Source of the DNA: Sphingopyxis granuli NBRC 100800
Lineage (GTDB): Bacteria; Pseudomonadota; Alphaproteobacteria; Sphingomonadales; Sphingomonadaceae
Reading direction: 5' to 3'
NCBI RefSeq assembly: GCF_001591045.1
Contig: NZ_BCUA01000016.1
Span: 1 to 61,027, forward strand
DNA: 61,027 nt
Shown: positions 46,407 to 54,397 of the stretch, one piece after another
Layout: every line of letters begins with the position of its first letter
Numbering within the stretch: position 1 is the stretch's first letter
Program-made: the position numbers and the translations under genes
The notes under the pieces: model-generated
Database searches by the model: none
What the model saw: only the letters and a program-made list of their open reading frames with translations
Told to the model about the DNA's origin: nothing

Positions 46407-46430
46407 GAATCCTCTCTCCCCGACCAGTTT
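46407..46430. repeat. Right attachment site (attR) of the island
   Basis: An exact copy of 22824-22847, including the tRNA-Pro 3' end and CCA. There is no tRNA 5' part here, so this is a target-site duplicate and not a second gene. Confidence 0.9.
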
Positions 46431-46459
46431 TCTTTCGCAACATTATTTCTTTCCGCTTC

Positions 46460-46488
46460 TTGTAACGCGGCGCGGAACGTCCTAGATT
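46460..46488 (+). promoter_or_regulatory. sigma70-like promoter of the small RNA
   Basis: TTGTAA (46460-46465) and TAGATT (46483-46488) are 17 bases apart, predicting a start near 46495. Confidence 0.65.
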
Positions 46489-46494
46489 GTCGGT

Positions 46495-46606
46495 ACGCCG
46501 TCGTGGTTGCCCCCTTTCCACTGCGGCGAGTGCCCCGTCCCATGACGCGGGTGCGTCCTCCCTGGACCCTGGCCACCTCGTACTTCGGTACGAGGTGGTT
46601 TTTTAT
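46495..46606 (+). ncRNA. Probable small regulatory RNA (suhB/MmgR-like)
   Basis: About 110 nt from a good promoter to a perfect terminator. The body has no reading frame of note. It contains CCCCC near 46511 and GCGTCCTCCCTGGACC near 46554, an anti-Shine-Dalgarno-type CCUCCC as in alphaproteobacterial suhB/MmgR (alpha-r8) RNAs. The CCUCCCUGGACC plus terminator layout is what suggests that family; I could not test it against a covariance model. It lies directly outside attR, so it would neighbour tRNA-Pro in an empty-site strain. Confidence 0.6.
46573..46604 (+). terminator. Perfect Rho-independent terminator
   Basis: An 11-bp perfect stem (46573-46583 with 46588-46598), a UUCG loop and six T residues. 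It ends the small RNA and overlaps the stop codon of the convergent gene. Confidence 0.85.
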
Positions 46607-47478
46607 TCGGCCGCTTGCGGCAGCCCTTCGTCGCCTGAAAACAGGCTGTTCGCGGCGGCGACCAGTTCCGCCAGCCAGCGCGAGAGCCGCGTCACGCCCG
46701 CGGCGTCGGGTCTGCCCATCCCGTCCAGATACAGGCGCCGATCGATCTCGATCTGAACCGCATGCCGGCCGTCCGCGGGACAGCCGTGGGTCCGGATGAT
46801 ATGACCGCCGGCATAGGGCTGGTTGCGCGTTACCGGCTCGCCAAGCCCCGCCGCCGCATCGACGACCAGATCGACCAGCGCCGGATCGGCCGTCGCGCCG
46901 AAACGGTCGCCGACCACGATCCGCGCGCCATGCCCCGGCTGACCCGACGGAATCGGCGGCATGCTGTGAAGGTCGATCAGGATCGCGTGGCCGAAGCGCG
47001 CACGCAGGGCAGCCAGCTCGGCCGCGAGCGCGGCATGATAGGGCCGGTGCAGCGAATCGAGTCGCCAGCGCAGGCCGGCCGCATCCATGGGGCGCTTCCA
47101 CAACGGCCCGCAATCGGCGAGGCGCGTCGGGACGACGCCCAGCCCCGCCCGCTCCTTGCGGCCGGGCGCCGAGAATTGCGGGCGCAGCGTCACCGCGACC
47201 TCGCCCGGCGCCATCTGGCCTTCGCCGCGATTGCAGTCTGCGACCGCGCGCGCCCACAGGGCCTGGACGACCGTGCCGCCCGCCGCCGTCACCCCGGCCG
47301 CCAGCAGGTCGCACCAGCCATCCTCCAGCCGCTCGAGCATCGCGCGGTCGACGCGCGCCGCCGCCAGTATCTCGGGCGGATAGAGGCGTCCCGCATGGGG
47401 AACCGAGACCAGAACGGGTCCGCTGGCCGCAGGTCGATTGACAGCGATGGCGGCGCTCTGGAAGATAGGCTGCGGCAT
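46603..47478 (-). CDS. N-formylglutamate amidohydrolase family protein
   Basis: A 291-residue member of the N-formylglutamate amidohydrolase family. Motifs include GPVLVSVPHAGRLYPPE near the N-terminus, the metal-site ILIDLHSMPP, and GHIIRTHG. The family hydrolyses N-formylglutamate to glutamate and formate in histidine degradation. No hut genes are near, so the physiological substrate is open. The ATG at 47478 was chosen; the upstream extension is in conflict with the neighbouring promoter region. Confidence 0.85.
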   Translation of the reverse strand: MPQPIFQSAAIAVNRPAASGPVLVSVPHAGRLYPPEILAAARVDRAMLERLEDGWCDLLAAGVTAAGGTVVQALWARAVADCNRGEGQMAPGEVAVTLRPQFSAPGRKERAGLGVVPTRLADCGPLWKRPMDAAGLRWRLDSLHRPYHAALAAELAALRARFGHAILIDLHSMPPIPSGQPGHGARIVVGDRFGATADPALVDLVVDAAAGLGEPVTRNQPYAGGHIIRTHGCPADGRHAVQIEIDRRLYLDGMGRPDAAGVTRLSRWLAELVAAANSLFSGDEGLPQAAE

Positions 47479-47614
47479 GCGGCCAAGGTGGCAAAATTCG
47501 CCCGGCGAATCCAGCGTCACCGAATTTGTTAAGCCTCTGCCACTATGGCGGGCTTCGCGACGACGGCAGGGTCCCATGGGGCGACGCCGCAGGACCAGGG
47601 GGCGAATTGACAGC

Positions 47615-47992
47615 ATGATCCGGATTTTGCTGGCCGAAGACGATGACGTGATGCGCGAATATCTGGCGCGTGCGCTGACCAGCGCCGGCTATCACGTGAC
47701 CGCCGTCGACCGCGGCACCGAAGCGGTGCCCTATATCGATTCGGGGACGTTCGACCTGCTGCTGTCCGATATCGTGATGCCGGAGATGGACGGCATCGAA
47801 CTCGCGCAGCACTGCGCGAAGGCGGCGCCGCAGACGCAGGTGATGTTCATCACCGGCTTCGCCGCCGTCACGCTGCGCGCGGAAGAGAATGTCCCGCAGG
47901 CGAAGCTGCTGTCGAAGCCCTTCCACCTCAAGGACCTGGTGCTCGAGGTGGACCTGCTGTTCGGGCGCGCCGACCGGTCGCACCAACAATAA
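47615..47992 (+). CDS. cpdR: Response regulator CpdR
   Basis: A 125-residue stand-alone receiver domain. The acidic pocket AEDDD is at residues 7-11, the phospho-acceptor aspartate is in LLLSDIVMPEMDG (about 54), and K is in LSKPFHLKDL. The MFITGFAAVTL stretch is typical of CpdR. In Caulobacter CpdR unphosphorylated localises ClpXP and primes the degradation of cell-cycle regulators. The ATG at 47615 gives the family length. Confidence 0.9.
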   Translation: MIRILLAEDDDVMREYLARALTSAGYHVTAVDRGTEAVPYIDSGTFDLLLSDIVMPEMDGIELAQHCAKAAPQTQVMFITGFAAVTLRAEENVPQAKLLSKPFHLKDLVLEVDLLFGRADRSHQQ

Positions 47993-48065
47993 TCGTCGCC
48001 GGGCGCGCGAAAGGCTTGCCAGCCTGCGCCAAGCCCATTAAGGGGCGCGTCACCCCAGAACGTGT

Positions 48066-48140
48066 GGGCGTGTAGCTCAGTGGTAGAGCACTGTGTTGAC
48101 ATCGCAGGGGTCGCAAGTTCAATCCTTGCCACGCCCACCA
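48066..48140 (+). tRNA. tRNA-Val (GAC)
   Basis: Acceptor GGGCGTG pairs with CACGCCC. The anticodon stem CTGTG/CGCAG, with loop TTGACAT, gives anticodon GAC. T-arm GCAAG-TTCAATC-CTTGC; CCA is encoded. Confidence 0.95.
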
Positions 48141-48194
48141 TCCCTTCCCATCGTCACCGACCGGGCCGTGCCCCACATGGCATCGGCGCGCCCG

Positions 48195-48983
48195 TTACAG
48201 GCCCCGGGCCTGGTCGATGCGCGACGCATCGCCGACCTGGCTGCCCCCGTCGCAATCGAGGATCGTTCCGGTGATGTAGGCTGCCGCCGGCGAGCAGAGG
48301 AACACCGCCGATTCGGCCACTTCCTCGACCTTGCCCCACCGCTTCATCGCGATGCGCGCATAATGCGCCTCGCGGGTCGCCGCGTCGGGCGCCAGCCGCT
48401 TCATGCCTTCGGTATCGGCGATCGGCCCGGGCGAAATGCCGTTCACCCGTACGTCGGGGCCCCATTCGAGCGCGAGCGTGCGGACGAGCTGGTTGATCCC
48501 GGCCTTCGCGGCGCAGGCATGCGCCTGAAGCGCCATCGCGTTGACCGCCTGCCCCGCCGTGATCGCGATCAGCGACGCGCCGGGCTTGTTCAGCAGGTCG
48601 TGACACCCCCGGAAGACGTTGAAGGTGCCGTTGAGATCGATGTCAACGACGGTGCGAAAGGCGTTGGCCGACATGCCGAGCACCGGGGCGAGGAAATTGC
48701 CCGCGGCGCCCGAAATGACGATGTCGATCGCCCCCAGCCTGTCGGCGACCGTCTCCATCACCCCGCGAATCGCATCATAATCGCGCACATCGCCCGACAG
48801 GCCGAGCGCGCCCGCGCCGATCTCGGCCGCCGCGCGCGCCGCCTTGTCGGGATCGCGCCCGGCGACCGCGACCTTCGCCCCCAGTTCGGCGAAGCGCTTT
48901 GCGATGCCGAGGTTGATGCCGCTGGTTCCGCCGGCCACGAACGCCGTCTTGCCGGCCAGCAGATTGTCCCGAAACGTCGTCAT
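48195..48983 (-). CDS. Short-chain dehydrogenase/reductase (2,4-dienoyl-CoA reductase-like)
   Basis: A 262-residue SDR. The NAD(P) motif is AGGTSGINLGIAKRF (16-30), and SGAAGNFLAPVLGMSANAFRTVVDIDLNGTFNVFR follows. The usual YxxxK is not plain: the region reads AHACAAKAGI, with Ala and His where Tyr is normal and Lys retained. This substitution and the overall sequence resemble DECR-type 2,4-dienoyl-CoA reductases, which act in beta-oxidation of unsaturated fatty acids. It is divergent from the alpha/beta hydrolase gene. Confidence 0.82.
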   Translation of the reverse strand: MTTFRDNLLAGKTAFVAGGTSGINLGIAKRFAELGAKVAVAGRDPDKAARAAAEIGAGALGLSGDVRDYDAIRGVMETVADRLGAIDIVISGAAGNFLAPVLGMSANAFRTVVDIDLNGTFNVFRGCHDLLNKPGASLIAITAGQAVNAMALQAHACAAKAGINQLVRTLALEWGPDVRVNGISPGPIADTEGMKRLAPDAATREAHYARIAMKRWGKVEEVAESAVFLCSPAAAYITGTILDCDGGSQVGDASRIDQARGL

Positions 48984-49098
48984 CCGTGTTGCTCCTCGCT
49001 CGATTTTCGCGCGGCGACCGCACCCCGATCCGCAAAGCGGGTTGACGGATCGGAATCGGTCGCCTTTTGAAACGCGACCAGACAGCAAGGACGAACCG

Positions 49099-49965
49099 AT
49101 GGCAAGTGGCCCCACATCGCACAGCTTCATCTCGCAGCGGCTCAAGCTGCATTATGTCGACTGGGGAAATGACGACGCGCCGCCGCTGCTGCTCGTCCAC
49201 GGCGGCCGCGATCATTGCCGAAGCTGGGATTGGGTCGCGGAGAGGCTGTGCGACCGTTATCATGTCATCGCGCCCGACCTGCGCGGCCATGGCGACAGCG
49301 CCTGGTCGCCCGACGGCAATTACGACATGGACGCCTTCGTCTACGATCTCGCGCAGCTCATCCACCAGCTCGACCTCGCGCCGGTGACGATCGTCGCGCA
49401 TTCGATGGGCGGCAATGTCGCGCTGCGCTATACCGGCCTCTACCCCGACAATGTGCGCAAGCTGGTGGCGATCGAGGGGCTCGGCCCCTCGCCCAAGATG
49501 CTCGCCGAACGCGCCGCGAAACCCGTCGTCGACCGCTTCCGCCAATGGATCGAGGACAAGCGCCAGGCCGCCGGGCGCATCCCAAAGCGTTATGCCACGC
49601 TCGACGACGCGCTCGCGCGGATGATGGCGGAGAACAGCTATCTGACGCCCGAACAGGCGCGCCATCTGACCGTGCAGGGGATCAACCGCAACGAGGATGG
49701 CAGCTGGAGCTGGAAGTTCGACAATTATCTGAACGTCTGGTCGGGTTTCGACATGCCGCAGGACGACATTGCGTCGCTGTGGGCGGCGATCGCCTGCCCC
49801 ACACTGCTTCTCTACGGCGCCGACAGCTGGGCCTCGAATCCCGAGAAGGACGGGCGGATCGAGCATTTCCGCACCGCGAAGGTGATCGAATTCGAAAAGG
49901 CCGGCCACTGGCTGCATCACGACCAGTTCGATCGGTTCATGTCCACGCTAGAGGAGTTTCTCTAG
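49099..49965 (+). CDS. Alpha/beta hydrolase
   Basis: A 288-residue alpha/beta hydrolase-fold protein. Oxyanion region LLLVHGGRDHCRSWD, nucleophile elbow AHSMGGN (Ser), acid in LYGADSW and catalytic His in KAGHWLHHDQF. The substrate is unknown; an ester, lactone or acyl hydrolase is likely. AAGGA precedes the ATG. It lies divergently from the SDR gene. Confidence 0.88.
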   Translation: MASGPTSHSFISQRLKLHYVDWGNDDAPPLLLVHGGRDHCRSWDWVAERLCDRYHVIAPDLRGHGDSAWSPDGNYDMDAFVYDLAQLIHQLDLAPVTIVAHSMGGNVALRYTGLYPDNVRKLVAIEGLGPSPKMLAERAAKPVVDRFRQWIEDKRQAAGRIPKRYATLDDALARMMAENSYLTPEQARHLTVQGINRNEDGSWSWKFDNYLNVWSGFDMPQDDIASLWAAIACPTLLLYGADSWASNPEKDGRIEHFRTAKVIEFEKAGHWLHHDQFDRFMSTLEEFL

Positions 49966-50010
49966 AACGTCGTCACGGCGCACGCGGGTGCGCGGAAGGA
50001 ACGGCGCACG

Positions 50011-50754
50011 ATGGTCTATTCGGGGGTCTATTCGGGGCAGGCATCGAAGGGCGAGCGGGTCGCGGCCGGCACGGCGTCGCTGCTGGTCGCGGCCGCGATC
50101 GGACTCGGCCTCGCGAGCGGCCTCGATCTTGCGGTCGTGCGCCGCGCCAGCGAGACGATCGCGGCCATAGCGATTCCTGCACCCCGGCCGGAACCGGAGG
50201 TCGCCCCCACCCCGCAGCCGACCCCGTCCCGCAGCGCCAGCGGCAAGGCGTCTCCCGCCAACAAACAGACGAAAGCGGCGGCGGTCACGGCCCCGAAACC
50301 GCTGGTTCCACCGCCGAATCCTCCGCCGATCGCGGCCGCCCCGCGCCCCGGCGAGGGAAGCCAGGCGTCGGCGGGTGCCGCCCCGGTCGCCGGACCGGGC
50401 TCGGGCGCCGGAGGGCGCGGCGACGGCACCGGCGCCGGCGGCTCGGGGAACGGCACCGGCGGCGGGACGCGGCCGGTCTGGCGCAGCGGCACGATCCGCG
50501 ACAGCGACTATCCGAAGGCGGCCAGCCGCGCGAAGATTGGCGGAGAAGTCGAGGTCCGCTTCACCATCCAGCCGACCGGGCGCGTCACCGCCTGCCGCGT
50601 CACGCGGTCGAGCGGCGACCCCGCACTCGATTCGACCACCTGCCGGCTGATCGAAGAACGTTTCCTCTTCCGCCCCGCCACCGACGCGGCGGGCCGGCCA
50701 ATCGCCAGCAGCTATGGCTGGCGCCAGAACTGGTGGCTCGAACGCCGGCGTTGA
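50011..50754 (+). CDS. TonB-family energy transducer
   Basis: A 247-residue protein. One N-terminal transmembrane segment (TASLLVAAAIGLGLASGLDL), then a Pro/Ala/Gly-rich periplasmic spacer (about 55-155) and a C-terminal TonB domain (YPKAASRAKIGGEVEVRFTIQPTGRVTACRV). It would transmit proton-motive force to TonB-dependent receptors. The gene has no ExbBD neighbour here, so it is probably a TonB paralogue. Confidence 0.88.
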   Translation: MVYSGVYSGQASKGERVAAGTASLLVAAAIGLGLASGLDLAVVRRASETIAAIAIPAPRPEPEVAPTPQPTPSRSASGKASPANKQTKAAAVTAPKPLVPPPNPPPIAAAPRPGEGSQASAGAAPVAGPGSGAGGRGDGTGAGGSGNGTGGGTRPVWRSGTIRDSDYPKAASRAKIGGEVEVRFTIQPTGRVTACRVTRSSGDPALDSTTCRLIEERFLFRPATDAAGRPIASSYGWRQNWWLERRR

Positions 50755-50769
50755 CGAAATGGGAAAAGG

Positions 50770-50862
50770 TGGCGGAGACGGAGGGATTCGAACCCTCGGT
50801 ACCGGATTTACCAGTACGACGGTTTAGCAAACCGTTGGTTTCAGCCACTCACCCACGTCTCC
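50770..50862 (-). tRNA. tRNA-Ser (GCT)
   Basis: A long variable-arm tRNA on the minus strand. Acceptor GGAGACG pairs with CGTCTCC. The anticodon stem around TTGCTAA gives anticodon GCT. The variable arm (CGTACTGGTAAATCCGGTACC) is not shown as a stem in full but has GTAC and GGTAC halves. CCA is encoded at 50770-50772. Confidence 0.94.
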
Positions 50863-51108
50863 GCATGGCCCGCCGCAAGTGCGACGGTGTTGGCCTGAGC
50901 GGGGCCTATAGCCAGCCCCGTGCCAGCCCGCAACGCCTAAGATTCGGCATTTCACGGCTCGTTCGGCGCATTTGACGGCCCGCGCGATTCGGTCCAACGC
51001 AAATTCGACTCGGGTCATCGCCGGTTCATTGCCCGAAGACCAAAGCGAGTCATGATTAACGCGACCTTCGGCCCGTCGATGCGGGCCGGACAGCTGTTGG
51101 GGGAAGAA

Positions 51109-51882
51109 ATGCGCCGGACGCTCACCACCTTTGCGACCATGGCCCTCGCGTCGATCGGGATGGCGCTCGCGCCGTTGCCGGCGGCCGCGCAGATGACCTC
51201 GGTCGATCCGAACACCGCGATCGATTCGGACCTCGACAATCCCGCCCCGCCCCCGCCCGTCGATACGCCCTCGACGGCGCCGGGAAGCGAATCCTACGAC
51301 AGCGACCTCGCGACGGGCAGCGAGCAATATGGCACCACGCCCGACACGACGACCGCAACCACCGATCCGGCGACGGCGGCGACCAGCGCCCAGCCCGGCA
51401 CGACCTACAAGCAGGACGACCTGATCGGCGCCGCCGAAGGCGTGTTCGGCAAGGGCGCGCAGGGACTCGCCGCGATGATCGAGGACATTTTGCGCAAGCA
51501 GGGCGAACCCAACGCCTATATCGTCGGGCGCGAAGCCAGCGGCGCGCTCGGCATCGGGCTGCGCTATGGGTCGGGGACGCTCTACCACAAGGTCGAGGGC
51601 GAACGCCCCGCATACTGGACCGGGCCGTCGATCGGTTTCGACGCGGGCGCCAACGCCGGCAATACCTTCGTGCTCGTCTACAATCTCTTCGACAGCGAAG
51701 ATCTCTACAAGCGCTATCCGGCGGGCGAAGGCGCCGCCTATCTGCTCGGCGGCTTCAACGCCTCCTATCTACGCCGCGGCGACGTCGTGCTGATCCCGAT
51801 CCGTGTCGGCGTCGGGGCGCGGCTCGGCGCCAATGTCGGCTATATGAAGTTCCGCAAGAAGCAGAGCTGGCTGCCCTTCTGA
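51109..51882 (+). CDS. DUF1134 periplasmic protein (EipA-like)
   Basis: A 257-residue exported protein. Signal peptide ends near AAAQ (about residue 26). A disordered Ser/Thr/Pro linker spans 30-115. The DUF1134 domain follows: AEGVFGKGAQGLAAMIEDIL, GSGTLYHKVEG, YWTGPSIGFDAGANAGNTF and YMKFRKKQSWLPF. The Brucella homologue EipA supports envelope integrity. GGGGGAAGAA precedes the ATG at 51109, preferred to the in-frame ATG at 51052. Confidence 0.88.
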   Translation: MRRTLTTFATMALASIGMALAPLPAAAQMTSVDPNTAIDSDLDNPAPPPPVDTPSTAPGSESYDSDLATGSEQYGTTPDTTTATTDPATAATSAQPGTTYKQDDLIGAAEGVFGKGAQGLAAMIEDILRKQGEPNAYIVGREASGALGIGLRYGSGTLYHKVEGERPAYWTGPSIGFDAGANAGNTFVLVYNLFDSEDLYKRYPAGEGAAYLLGGFNASYLRRGDVVLIPIRVGVGARLGANVGYMKFRKKQSWLPF

Positions 51883-52254
51883 TAGTCGGAGCAATGGCGA
51901 AAAAGTGAGGATCGCGCCCTTGGTGCGACCCTCCTGATCCCACGCCGCTGGCACGGGATGATGCGCGTTCCAAAGCATCTCCTGAACTTGCTTGGCCTAT
52001 ATGCCGATCAGGCAGACAGGAATTCGTCCCTCTGGGAAAGCCGGAGTCCAGAGACGAACCTGGGGCATGATCGTCCCGAGATGCAAAACCGAGTGCACCC
52101 GCGAAGGCGGGAGCCCGGAGCGGACAAAGCCAAGGTCGGCATCATACGGCTCCGGGTCCCCGTCTGCACGGGGACACGATAGGGTTCATCCAAAGGCGGT
52201 CAGGGTCTAGCGCCGCCGAGCGTGAACCCCGGGCTTCTGCCGGGAGACGACTCC
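51883..52254. other. Intergenic region with small palindromes, no gene supported
   Basis: A 372-base gap with hairpin-forming sequences such as cccgcgaaggcggg near 52100 and ccccgggcttctgccggg near 52228. Open frames here are short and without motifs. The region looks like extragenic repeat material. Confidence 0.5.
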
Positions 52255-52827
52255 TTACGGCGAAGCGGGAAGAGACGGGATCGTCAGCATCGGATAGCGC
52301 TTCAGCCACTGCTTCGATGCCACCCGCCCATCGAAGATCGCCCGCCTCTCGCCGACGAAGGCCGGCGTTGGCCGCAAGCGTAGCGCGAAAAGATCGTCCA
52401 GGCCGAAAGGGGCGTTGATCTCCACCGTTCCGGCATGCAACCGCGCGGCAACGGCGGTCGCCGTCTCGGGCCAATGCATCATCGCATCTGCCGCCGACTC
52501 ATAGGCGCGGTCGCCATTCCGATGATGCATTCGAGCCTGATTCTTCACCGACCATGCGAATTTCGGCAGAACGGCGGACAGGCGCCATTCGATGTCGCGG
52601 TCGATCGCCGGATCTGCCCGCGTGCGCGAGAACCAGATCACGTCGACATCCCCGGTGGGAGGCGATCGAAGGCGGCCGTGCAGATGGTCCCAGACCGCGT
52701 CGCGAACGAAGCCCGCCCCGATCCAGCCGTCGGGCAGCGTCAGCGCGGCGACGGCCGCCAGAGCCTCCAGTCGGACCGGATCGTTCGCAAGCAATGCGCA
52801 AAGGGCGGAGAGCCGATTCGGCTCCAT
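52255..52827 (-). CDS. Nucleotidyltransferase-fold protein (DUF925-like)
   Basis: A 190-residue protein with WIGAGFVRDAVWDHLHG and the NTase-like GDVDVIWFSRTR. The layout matches the nucleotidyltransferase family formerly DUF925. The second half has FDGRVASKQWLKRYP. Substrate is unknown. The ATG at 52827 is taken as start; an upstream in-frame start at 52872 would reach into the repeat. Confidence 0.8.
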   Translation of the reverse strand: MEPNRLSALCALLANDPVRLEALAAVAALTLPDGWIGAGFVRDAVWDHLHGRLRSPPTGDVDVIWFSRTRADPAIDRDIEWRLSAVLPKFAWSVKNQARMHHRNGDRAYESAADAMMHWPETATAVAARLHAGTVEINAPFGLDDLFALRLRPTPAFVGERRAIFDGRVASKQWLKRYPMLTIPSLPASP

Positions 52828-52869
52828 CCCGAACCTAGACTCTGATGACTTTGGGTTGACCCAAGTCGG

Positions 52870-52946
52870 CATTGCGAGCGGAGCAAAGCAATCCAGGGCG
52901 CTTTATGCCTGCTCTGGATTGCCGCGCGGCTTCGCCGCTCGCAATG
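52870..52946. repeat. Inverted repeat of the gcaatc..gattgc family, second copy
   Basis: Outer arms cattgcgagcgg (52870-52881) and ccgctcgcaatg (52935-52946), and inner arms gcaatccag (52888-52896) and ctggattgc (52914-52922), are each perfectly complementary. The 3' part matches the element at 3085-3155. It lies between apt and the nucleotidyltransferase-fold gene. Confidence 0.7.
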
Positions 52947-52972
52947 ACGAGTCCGTCTGATGTCATCATGCC

Positions 52973-53527
52973 CTAATCCCCGTCGAAGGCGATCAGCGTT
53001 TCGCAAGCCAGCCCGGCGGCCGCCAGCCGCGCCGAACCGCCGAGGTCGGGCAGGTCGATCACGAACAGCGCGGCGGCGACTTCGGCCCCGGCGCTGCGCA
53101 TGAGCTGTGCGGTGGCGAGGATGGTGCCGCCGGTCGCCAGCAGATCGTCGATCAGCACGACACGATGTCCCGGCAGCACCGCGCCTTCGTGCAGTTCGAG
53201 CCGATCGACGCCATATTCGAGTTCGTAATCGACCCCGATCGTCATGCCGGGCAGCTTGCCCGCCTTGCGCACGGGAACGAGCCCCAGCCCCATCGCGGTC
53301 GCCATCGCCGCACCGAACAGGAAACCGCGCGCCTCAACCGCCACGATCAGGTCGGGGCGATGGATCGCCGCGCGGTCGCAAAGCCGGCGGACGCTTTCGG
53401 CGAAACCGGCAGCGTCGCCAATCAGCGTCGTGATATCCCGAAAGGAAATCCCCGGCTTCGGAAAGTCGGGGATCGTGCGGACGAGCGCCGCGAGGTCGAG
53501 ATCGGGACGGGGCGGAAGGGCGATCAT
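52973..53527 (-). CDS. apt: Adenine phosphoribosyltransferase
   Basis: A 184-residue APRT that joins adenine and PRPP to give AMP in purine salvage. The PRPP motif VVLIDDLLATGGTI and the family stretch IPDFPKPGISFRDITTL with VEARGFLFG are intact. It lies 26 bases downstream of petC and is probably co-transcribed with the bc1 genes. Confidence 0.93.
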   Translation of the reverse strand: MIALPPRPDLDLAALVRTIPDFPKPGISFRDITTLIGDAAGFAESVRRLCDRAAIHRPDLIVAVEARGFLFGAAMATAMGLGLVPVRKAGKLPGMTIGVDYELEYGVDRLELHEGAVLPGHRVVLIDDLLATGGTILATAQLMRSAGAEVAAALFVIDLPDLGGSARLAAAGLACETLIAFDGD

Positions 53528-53553
53528 GCAAGCGGCCGCCCTTCCGTCACCGA

Positions 53554-54366
53554 TCAGTGCTCCTTGTCGGCCCAGATGTTCCGATAGGACAGATAGGTCA
53601 GCGTGCTGAAGATCAGCAGGAAGATGAAGGCGCCCCAACCCACCTGCACGCGCTTCACCAGCTTCGGTTCGGCGGTCCAGACCAGAAAGGCCGTCACGTC
53701 GCTCGCCATTTGGTCGACGGTCGCCTTGGTGCCGTCGGCATAGGTGACCTGACCGTCCGCGAGCGGCGGCGCCATCGCGAGGTTCAGGTTGGCGAAATAG
53801 GGGTTGTAGTGCAGCCCGGTGCCGGGGCGCAGTTCCTTGGGCAGGTTCGCCGGCGGGTTCTGGAAACCGGTCAGCAGCGAATAGATGTAATCCTTGCCGC
53901 CTTCGCGCGCCTTGGTGATCAGCGACAGGTCGGGGGGCAGCGCGTTGTTGTTCGCCGCACGCGCCGCGACCTCGTTGGCATAGGGCGCCGGGAAATGATC
54001 CGACGGCAGGCCGGTGCGCGTCGCCGGTTCGCCCGTGTCCGGGTTGATCGACGGGATATTGTCATAGCTCTTGGCGAAGCTCTTCACCTGGCCTTCGGTA
54101 TAGCCCAGGTCCTGAATGTTGCGGAACGCGACGAGGTTAAGGCTGTGACAGGCCGAGCAGACTTCCTTGTAGACCTGCATCCCGCGCTGAAGCTGCGCCT
54201 TGTCCCAGTGCGGCACCAGGCCGTCACTGGCGAGCTTCAAATGCTTCGGATGTTTATGGAACTCGTGCGAGGCATTGGGCTCATTGGTGAGCGGCGTCGT
54301 GAGTATCGCGAGCACCAGCGCGGCAATGAAACCCAGGCCGACGAGAAAACCGAGCGGACGAACCAT
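53554..54366 (-). CDS. petC: Cytochrome c1
   Basis: A 270-residue cytochrome c1 of the bc1 complex. An N-terminal membrane segment or signal (MVRPLGFLVGLGFIAALVLA), heme c site CSACH, Met-ligand region NLNLAMAPPLAD, and a C-terminal anchor (VGWGAFIFLLIFSTLTYLSYRNIW) are all visible. It accepts electrons from the Rieske protein and passes them to cytochrome c. The ATG at 54366 was chosen because frames upstream are in the intergenic gap. Third gene of petABC. Confidence 0.94.
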   Translation of the reverse strand: MVRPLGFLVGLGFIAALVLAILTTPLTNEPNASHEFHKHPKHLKLASDGLVPHWDKAQLQRGMQVYKEVCSACHSLNLVAFRNIQDLGYTEGQVKSFAKSYDNIPSINPDTGEPATRTGLPSDHFPAPYANEVAARAANNNALPPDLSLITKAREGGKDYIYSLLTGFQNPPANLPKELRPGTGLHYNPYFANLNLAMAPPLADGQVTYADGTKATVDQMASDVTAFLVWTAEPKLVKRVQVGWGAFIFLLIFSTLTYLSYRNIWADKEH

Positions 54367-54397
54367 GGCTGTATCAGCTCCTATATAAGTCCGGCGC

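Larger units (their letters stand above)
22824..46430. mobile_element. Integrative mobilizable genomic island in tRNA-Pro with anti-phage cargo
   Basis: The region is bounded by identical 24-base repeats (22824-22847 and 46407-46430), the left one being the tRNA-Pro 3' end. A tyrosine recombinase gene ends 110 bases from the right repeat and a MobA/MobL-like relaxase lies beside it. No type IV secretion genes are present, so transfer would need a helper. The cargo includes ApeA-like HEPN, Hachiman and a methyltransferase-helicase-GIY-YIG operon. Base composition and codon use are visibly more AT-rich and mixed than in the flanks. Length is about 23.6 kb. Confidence 0.9.

Noticed and set aside
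46407..46430. A second tRNA-Pro
   Set aside because: Only the 3' end is present. It is the duplicated attachment site.
49215..50975. A 586-codon open frame on the plus strand
   Set aside because: It is out of frame with the hydrolase and TonB-family genes, runs through them and into a tRNA, and has no motif.
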